Assembly (NCBI GenBank): GCA_036924855.1
Contig: JBAGRP010000001.1
Span: 1,302,001-1,366,000, forward strand
Direction of reading: 5' to 3'
Source: Nitrobacteraceae bacterium AZCC 2146
GTDB taxonomy: Bacteria; Pseudomonadota; Alphaproteobacteria; Rhizobiales; Xanthobacteraceae
DNA: 64,000 nt
Positions 58,743-64,000 of the stretch are shown here, piece after piece (within the stretch, counting starts at the first letter, position 1; each line of letters opens with the position of its first letter). The notes beneath the pieces are model-generated. The model was not told the origin of the DNA. It did no database searches and saw only the letters and a program-made list of their open reading frames with translations. A program made the translations under genes and the position numbers.

Positions 58743-61083
58743 CAGCAATACGTATGTCGGGAGCCCGCTTCTCCGGACGGAAGACCCGCGCCTCTTGACG
58801 GGAGGCGGCTGCTTTCTGGACGACCTGCACAGGCCCGGGACGCTTCACGCGGTCGTGGTGCGCAGCCAAGTCGCCCACGGCATGCTGCGCGGCATCGATT
58901 CAACCGCGGCACGAGCCCTCAGAGGTGTCCATGCAATTTTCTGCGCTTCTGATATCGAGGGCGAGCTCGGAAGGATCCCTATCCGCATCGCGCCACTGGC
59001 GGGTACCGAGCCCTATTGCCAGCCGATTATAGCATCCGGCAAGGTCCGCTACGTGGGCGAACCCGTTGCGATTGTCATCGCGGAGAGCCAGGCGATCGCC
59101 GAGGACGCCGCCGGTCTCATCGACATTGACATTGATCCATGCGCTCCGATTGCGACAGCAGCTGCCGGCGAGCAGGATAAGTCCATTCTGTTCGAAGAAA
59201 CCGGCACCAACATTGCTTCGCAATACCGCATAGGTCGTGGTGACATCGAAACGGCTTTCGCCCAAGCGTCCTATATCCGCCGCGAGCGGTTTTCTGTCCA
59301 GCGCCACACGGCGATGCCCATGGAAATGCGAGGCCTGCTCGCCGAATGGGATCCCGAGCGCGGCCACATGACGGTATGGGGCGCTGCAAAGGTGCCGTTT
59401 TTCAATCGAAAAACCCTCGCCGGAATGCTGTCGCTGCCTCATGAAAAAGTGGACCTGATCGAGCTCGATGTCGGCGGTGGTTTCGGAGTTCGGGGCGAGT
59501 TCTACCCGGAAGATTTCCTTGTGCCATTCGCGTCGCGCCGACTCGGCCGCCCGGTCAAGTGGCAGGAAGACCGGCGCGAACACATGATGGCCACGGTCCA
59601 TTCGCGGGAGGTCTGCTGCGATCTGGAGATCGCATGTTCGGCCACAGGGCTGGTGCTCGGGCTGCGCGCCCGGGTCATTGCGGATCTCGGTGCCTATATG
59701 AGCACCACCGGCGGCATTCTGGCCTCGCGGACCGGCCAGTTTCTCCCAGGTCCCTACCGCATCCCCCACGTCGGGCTCGAAGTGCTGTCCGTGGTCACCA
59801 ACAAGACCCCTGCCGGCAGCTACCGTGGGCCGGGCCGCTTTGAATCGAGTTTTTTCCGCGAGCGCCTGTTTGACATCGCCGCCCGCGAGCTCGGCATCGA
59901 CCCGGTCGAGTTCCGACGGCGCAACCTGGTCACCAGCGCCGAACTTCCCTACGCGATCGGCCAGCTCGTGCCCTATGAGGGCGAGACCAGCTATGATTGC
60001 GGCGACTATCCCGCCGTGATGGAACGGTGCACCAGTGAAATCGGCTGGACCGAAAAATTATCCTTGCGCGGTCAGCTGATCGATGGCCGCTACCATGGCC
60101 TCGGTATCGGCTGCTTCGTGGACAGCAGCGGCGCCGGCCCCAAGGAAAATGCCCGATTGCGGATGGAAGCGGCGGGGCGAATTTCGGTATTCGTGGGATC
60201 CTCCGCGCTGGGTCAGGGAATCGAGACGGCATTCGCCCAGATCTGCGCCGACGCCCTGCAGATTCCGATGGACCGCATCTCTATCTTTCACGGATCGACG
60301 ACCCTGCTTGCGGAGGGCTTCGGATCCTTTCATTCGCGTTCGATGATCATGGGTGGCAATGCGATTGTCGATGCCGCCAACCGTCTGATCGAAATATGCC
60401 GCGGAATTGCTGCAGAAAAATGGGCCTGCGCAGTCGAAACGATCGCCTATGCCGACGGTACGTTTCGCGCCGGACAGCGACGCCCCCTGGGACTCGCGGA
60501 CCTGACGACGGCTGATGGCGCAGCCATCGAATCGCACGGCTCTTTCGGTACCAAGGCGAAGCCCTTCAGCTACGGCACCCACGCCGCGCACGTCGCCGTG
60601 GATATTGCAACGGGACATGTGGCACTGCTGGACTACGTCGCGGTGGAGGATGTCGGCCGCATGATCAATCCCATGATCGTGCAAGGTCAGAAGATCGGAT
60701 CGATCGTCCAGGGACTGGGCGGCGTATTTCTGGAAAATCTGCTCTATGACGATCAGGCGCAACTGCTGACCGGCTCGCTCGCGGACTATCTGCTGCCGAC
60801 CTCGACGGATTTCCCAAGAATCCGCGCGATCACGCTCGACCTAACTCGCACCACGCGCAATCCGCTCGGCGTAAAGGGAGCGGGCGAGGATGGAATCTCG
60901 CCGGTGGCGGGCGTCATCGGCAATGCGATCGCCGATGCGCTGTCGGCATTTCACGTTGAGCCGTGCGAGCTGCCCATTACGCCGGCGGCGCTCTGGAAAC
61001 TGATTCAGAAGAGCCAAGGTGCATCCACGGCGCTTGCAGATGAAGGTCCCAGTCTCAATCGATCTGCCGCCCCACACGTCTGA
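58729..61083 (+). CDS. Molybdenum hydroxylase large subunit (CoxL/XdhB type)
   Basis: 784 residues from GTG 58729 (GAGGA seven bases upstream; ATG 58708 is an alternative). Molybdopterin-binding segments are GGGFGVRGEFYPED, KTPAGSYRGPGRFESSFFRERL and GQGIETAFAQI. The catalytic Glu is in KGAGEDGISPV near the C-terminus. The GSYRGPG replaces the AYRCSFR loop of true CO dehydrogenase, so this enzyme hydroxylates an organic substrate, likely a nitrogen heterocycle or aldehyde. Frame complete. Confidence 0.94.
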   Translation: MKTSNSNTYVGSPLLRTEDPRLLTGGGCFLDDLHRPGTLHAVVVRSQVAHGMLRGIDSTAARALRGVHAIFCASDIEGELGRIPIRIAPLAGTEPYCQPIIASGKVRYVGEPVAIVIAESQAIAEDAAGLIDIDIDPCAPIATAAAGEQDKSILFEETGTNIASQYRIGRGDIETAFAQASYIRRERFSVQRHTAMPMEMRGLLAEWDPERGHMTVWGAAKVPFFNRKTLAGMLSLPHEKVDLIELDVGGGFGVRGEFYPEDFLVPFASRRLGRPVKWQEDRREHMMATVHSREVCCDLEIACSATGLVLGLRARVIADLGAYMSTTGGILASRTGQFLPGPYRIPHVGLEVLSVVTNKTPAGSYRGPGRFESSFFRERLFDIAARELGIDPVEFRRRNLVTSAELPYAIGQLVPYEGETSYDCGDYPAVMERCTSEIGWTEKLSLRGQLIDGRYHGLGIGCFVDSSGAGPKENARLRMEAAGRISVFVGSSALGQGIETAFAQICADALQIPMDRISIFHGSTTLLAEGFGSFHSRSMIMGGNAIVDAANRLIEICRGIAAEKWACAVETIAYADGTFRAGQRRPLGLADLTTADGAAIESHGSFGTKAKPFSYGTHAAHVAVDIATGHVALLDYVAVEDVGRMINPMIVQGQKIGSIVQGLGGVFLENLLYDDQAQLLTGSLADYLLPTSTDFPRIRAITLDLTRTTRNPLGVKGAGEDGISPVAGVIGNAIADALSAFHVEPCELPITPAALWKLIQKSQGASTALADEGPSLNRSAAPHV

Positions 61084-61188
61084 CCGCGATCAACTTTAGC
61101 GACGGCGCCGCAATAACGAGGCCTGCCCCGTTTCGCGCCAAATGCCTGCAGTTTCTGCCGATCATTTCACCTTGACCCTCACTAGCTG

Positions 61189-61207
61189 TGATCACACACT
61201 GTGATCA
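61189..61207. promoter_or_regulatory. Operator site 3 (TGATCACA-N3-TGTGATCA)
   Basis: Perfect 8-3-8 dyad 25 bases upstream of the binding-protein ATG 61233, overlapping the likely promoter. It shows that the second importer belongs to the same regulon as the molybdenum hydroxylase and the enolase/M24/importer operon. Confidence 0.8.
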
Positions 61208-61232
61208 GTATTCTTCGTGAGGAGAGAACTTC

Positions 61233-62306
61233 ATGGCTGACAGACTCAAAGACACTCATGCGATATCGCTAAGAATGTCCCGCCGGCGAGCCATTGCGGG
61301 CGGAGCGGCGTTGGCGTTCACGCTACCGTTTGCGCACTCCAGCCTCGCGCAGGCGCGCAAATCCATCACCAGCACGGTAGTCGGCGGCACTTTCCAAAAA
61401 GTCTACGACGAGACCCTAGTGAAGCCTTTCGAGGCGGCCAACAATGTAGATGTCGCCCTGAAGATCGGCTCTCCGAACGAGTGGCTTGCCAGCGCCATTA
61501 TGAACCGCTTCGCCCCGGAGCTTGACGTCCTATTGTTGCCGTATCCGGATTCGATCCGCGCCGTGAAGGCTGGTATCTGCGAAGAATTGACAGTGGCCGA
61601 ATTGCCGAACTTGGCCGACGTTTATCCCCAGTTCATCGATGGCTATGCAAAGCAAGGCGTCGGCATCGACTTTATCAGTTTCGGACTGATCCATCGCACC
61701 GACTCCAAGCTGGCAAAGCCCGTCTCCTGGATGGATTTATTCAAACCGGAGTACAAAGGCAAAATCGCCATTCCCACCCTGTCGATTTCCGGCGGAGTGC
61801 AGTTCCTGCTGACCATGGCCCAACTGCATGGTGGCAGCGTAGATAACATCGAGCCAGGCTTCGAAGCCGTGAAGCGCATGAAGCCGAACATCATGCGCTT
61901 CTATACGAGCAAATCCGAAGGACAGCAGATCATGGAACGGGGCACCGCCGCGCTTATCATGGGCGAGCACAATGTCGCCGCCGCCCTGATCGATAATGCC
62001 GTGCCAATCGAATTCCTGACGCCCGCGGAAGGCGTGATGGTTGGCATGATTTCGCTTCACGTCGTGAAAAACTCGAAGAACACCCAGGCTGCCAAGAACT
62101 TTGTGAATTTCACCATCTCGAGTGAGGCGAACGGTGCTTTCAACAGCCGGCTGATCGCGGGCCCCACCAACAAGAAGGTCGTCCTCAAACCCGAAATCGC
62201 GGCGCGCATACCAACCTATGAGCATCTGCTGTTTCCCGACTGGAACAAGATTGTCGACAGGTTGCCGACCTGGTTGGAACGCTGGAATCGGGAAATCGTC
62301 GGCTGA
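61233..62306 (+). CDS. Polyamine-type ABC substrate-binding protein with Tat signal
   Basis: 357 residues. A twin-arginine signal SRRRAIAGGAALAFTLPFAHS (about residues 16-36) precedes a PotD/PotF-like fold: VVGGTFQKVYDETLVKPFEAANN, FKPEYKGKIAIPTLSISGG, MGEHNVAAALID. Such proteins bind small organic cations or related nitrogen compounds. GAGGAGAG is before ATG 61233. It shares one base with the permease start (TGATGG). The Tat route suggests folding before export. Confidence 0.93.
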   Translation: MADRLKDTHAISLRMSRRRAIAGGAALAFTLPFAHSSLAQARKSITSTVVGGTFQKVYDETLVKPFEAANNVDVALKIGSPNEWLASAIMNRFAPELDVLLLPYPDSIRAVKAGICEELTVAELPNLADVYPQFIDGYAKQGVGIDFISFGLIHRTDSKLAKPVSWMDLFKPEYKGKIAIPTLSISGGVQFLLTMAQLHGGSVDNIEPGFEAVKRMKPNIMRFYTSKSEGQQIMERGTAALIMGEHNVAAALIDNAVPIEFLTPAEGVMVGMISLHVVKNSKNTQAAKNFVNFTISSEANGAFNSRLIAGPTNKKVVLKPEIAARIPTYEHLLFPDWNKIVDRLPTWLERWNREIVG

Positions 62307-63181
62307 TGGAAGACCGATTGGCCCCTTGGATGCGAGCAACTCTACTACTGACGCCGGCGGCGTTGCTCGTTGCGCTTTTTATGCTGGCGCCAATTGGCTT
62401 ACTGCTGGCCTACAGCTTGCTGCCGGCCAATACGATGGCGCTGACCGCCGCCGGCGGCGTAACCTTGCACAACTATGGGCGCCTGCTGCTGGACTGGTAT
62501 TACCTGCGGATCATCGGATCGACGATGATCATGAGCCTGATCGTCACCCTGGCTTCCGTCGTGATCGCTTGGCCGCTGGCTTATTTTCTGTGGCGATCAT
62601 CGAAGCGCTGGCGCCCGATTCTGACGATGGGACTTCTTGCGCCGCTGCTGGTCAGCATTCCCATTCGCAACTATGGCTGGGTCGTGCTTCTCGACCAGCA
62701 GGGCATCATCAACCAGACACTCATATGGTTGGGGATCACCGCAAGCCCGATCGAACTGGTTCATTCGGATTTCGGAATGGTACTGGGCCTGACCCATGTG
62801 CTGATGCCGTTTGTCGTGCTGTCGGCACTGGCGACACTCGACCGGGTCAATTTCAACATTGTCGATGCGGCGCGGACGCTCGGCGCCGGGCGTCTTCGCG
62901 TAGCGATGGAAATCGTTTTTCCTCTCGCTGTGCCGGGCATCGTTAGTGGGGCGATCTTGGTGTTCTGCATCGCGATCTCGTCGTACGTGACGCCCGCGCT
63001 TATGGGACGCGGTGGCACCTCGGTGGCAACGCTGCTGATCTATGAGCAATTCATGAAAAACTTCGACTGGCCATTTGGTGCGGCGATTGCAATTTTCTTG
63101 GTCGCTGTGTCGGGATTGGTGCTGATGACATCGCTGTGGGGTGCCAACCGCTATTTCGGTCGTCTGGTGCGGGGCATTTGA
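62306..63181 (+). CDS. ABC transporter permease (PotB type)
   Basis: 291 residues with six predicted helices. The EAA loop is DAARTLGAGRLRVAMEIVFPLAVPGIVSGAILVF (about residues 190-223), as in spermidine/putrescine permeases. ATG 62306 shares its A with the stop of the binding-protein gene. Forms a heterodimeric channel with the next permease. Confidence 0.94.
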   Translation: MEDRLAPWMRATLLLTPAALLVALFMLAPIGLLLAYSLLPANTMALTAAGGVTLHNYGRLLLDWYYLRIIGSTMIMSLIVTLASVVIAWPLAYFLWRSSKRWRPILTMGLLAPLLVSIPIRNYGWVVLLDQQGIINQTLIWLGITASPIELVHSDFGMVLGLTHVLMPFVVLSALATLDRVNFNIVDAARTLGAGRLRVAMEIVFPLAVPGIVSGAILVFCIAISSYVTPALMGRGGTSVATLLIYEQFMKNFDWPFGAAIAIFLVAVSGLVLMTSLWGANRYFGRLVRGI

Positions 63182-63182
63182 C

Positions 63183-63968
63183 GTGAGAGTGGCTTACAAA
63201 ATCCTCATCGCGTGCCTCTATGCATTCGTGTTCGCTCCAATTGTCATTATTTTGATCCTTTCCTTCAACAGCGGAAAAGGCATCTCGCTGCCTATCAGCG
63301 GTCTGTCGTTGCGCTGGTACGCCGCTGCGCTGACTGATCGCACCTTCACCGGTCCCCTGATCACCAGCCTGTGGTTGGCGGCCGGCGCGACTGCGATGGC
63401 CCTGCCGCCGGCGATCCTCGCTGCGCTGGCCTTGTCGCGGAAGAATTTTCGCGGTGCGGCCGCCGTCGAGGTGCTCCTGATGGCTCCCCTCCTGGTGCCG
63501 ACCATCGTCATCGGCATGGGCCTGCTGATCTACTTTTCGCTGATTGGGCTGCAAAACGCCCCGCTGCGGCTGCTGCTCGCGCACTGGCTGATCGTATTTC
63601 CTTACTGCACACGCACCGTCCTGGCGAGCCTGGCGCGCATGGACCGAACCCTGATCGAAGGCGCGCGCAGTCTAGGTGCCACGCCGCTCCGGGCTTTCCT
63701 GTATGTGACTCTCCCGATGATCTCGCCGGGCATCATCGCCGGCGCCCTGTTCGGCTTCATCATCTCGTTCGGTGACGTGCCTGTCTCGCTGTTCCTCGCG
63801 AACGCCCGGACCACCACGCTGCCACTCACCATCATGTCTTCGCTGGAGTACCAAATGGATCCCAGCGTCATCGCCATGTCGGCTCTGGTAATATTCGGAA
63901 GCTTCGCGCTGGCGCTGGTCGGAGAACGTCTGGTCGGTCTTCATTCCTTGCTCGGAGCCAAATCGTGA
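63183..63968 (+). CDS. ABC transporter permease (PotC type)
   Basis: 261 residues from GTG 63183, one base after the preceding stop. Helix 1 is AYKILIACLYAFVFAPIVIILILSF and the EAA loop is EGARSLGATPLRAFLYVTLPMISPGIIAGALFGF. PotC-type partner of the first permease. Its TGA overlaps the ATPase start by four bases (GTGA). Confidence 0.94.
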   Translation: MRVAYKILIACLYAFVFAPIVIILILSFNSGKGISLPISGLSLRWYAAALTDRTFTGPLITSLWLAAGATAMALPPAILAALALSRKNFRGAAAVEVLLMAPLLVPTIVIGMGLLIYFSLIGLQNAPLRLLLAHWLIVFPYCTRTVLASLARMDRTLIEGARSLGATPLRAFLYVTLPMISPGIIAGALFGFIISFGDVPVSLFLANARTTTLPLTIMSSLEYQMDPSVIAMSALVIFGSFALALVGERLVGLHSLLGAKS

Positions 63969-64000
63969 AAGAACTTTCGATCGACCAGGCGACCAAGCGT
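63965..64000 (+). CDS. ABC transporter ATP-binding protein, 5' end only
   Basis: GTG 63965 opens the frame KELSIDQATKR, the usual beginning of a PotA-like ATPase before its first beta strand. Only 12 codons are in the window. Identity rests on operon position after two PotBC-type permeases, so it is inference. Confidence 0.65.
   Translation, partial: MKELSIDQATKR

Noticed and set aside
58729..61083. Large subunit as carbon monoxide dehydrogenase
   Set aside because: The AYRCSFR loop with the Cys of true CO dehydrogenase is absent (GSYRGPG instead).
1..64000. CRISPR arrays, tRNA and rRNA genes
   Set aside because: Looked for regularly spaced repeats and cloverleaf/CCA-like segments while reading; none convincing, though a covariance search was not possible.

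Overview
The window looks like a chromosomal stretch of an alphaproteobacterium of the Hyphomicrobiales (Bradyrhizobium/Rhodopseudomonas/Afipia type). The reasons are high GC coding sequence, BadH/BadI-like alicyclic-acid genes, cytochrome b561, an Irr-like iron box and typical IS66/IS1182/IS3 elements. No rRNA, tRNA or CRISPR array was seen.

Region 1 (1-35 kb) is a dense acyl-CoA catabolic island. It holds five acyl-CoA dehydrogenases, the electron-transfer flavoprotein pair etfBA, several short-chain dehydrogenases, crotonases, three hotdog-fold proteins (one thioesterase, two MaoC hydratases), a CitE-like lyase, a thiolase next to a synthase-DUF35 fusion, three CoA-activating enzymes (one AMP ligase, two CoA-transferases), a beta-keto acid cleavage enzyme, and MarR/LysR regulators. 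The BadH-like dehydrogenase (23.2 kb), BadI-like ring hydrolase (24.0 kb) and AliA-like CoA ligase (28.8 kb) point to degradation of a cyclohexane-type carboxylic acid. A kinase/DUF6285/DUF7064-like trio (8.5-11.4 kb) recalls the LvaAB route for 4-hydroxyacyl-CoA. The true substrate of the island is unknown.

Region 2 (35-48.3 kb) is a decaying accessory zone. It has remnants of Mo-related genes (YqeB-like, ModE-like), a DUF2306-like membrane protein and a merA-less mercury operon (merR, merT, merP, a GDCCVxC protein, merB). merB is cut in two by a complete 2,898-bp IS66 element with an 8-bp target duplication. A 30-bp direct repeat brackets the mer zone. Next come a VIT1/CCC1 stub with an Irr-like box, an outer-membrane protein, cytochrome b561, an IS1182-type transposase with an in-frame stop, a nitrilase-like hydrolase and a patchwork of IS3/IS701 fragments.

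Region 3 (48.3-64 kb) is a second catabolic and uptake cluster. It encodes RidA, an opine-dehydrogenase-family enzyme, an SDR, another Rossmann oxidoreductase, an NMT1-type ABC importer, a creatinase-like M24 protein lacking several metal ligands, an enolase-superfamily enzyme, a three-subunit molybdenum hydroxylase and a polyamine-type ABC importer that runs off the window. Three copies of the dyad TGATCACA-N3-TGTGATCA lie at the divergent promoter and before the second importer, so these transcripts are probably one regulon. The gene set suggests a nitrogen-containing, probably heterocyclic compound, but this is inference.

Several otherwise healthy genes (acyl-CoA dehydrogenase 1, etfB, the SDR at 14.3 kb, merT) each carry one small frame-breaking indel. 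These are either early pseudogenes or sequencing errors, and they are flagged individually.
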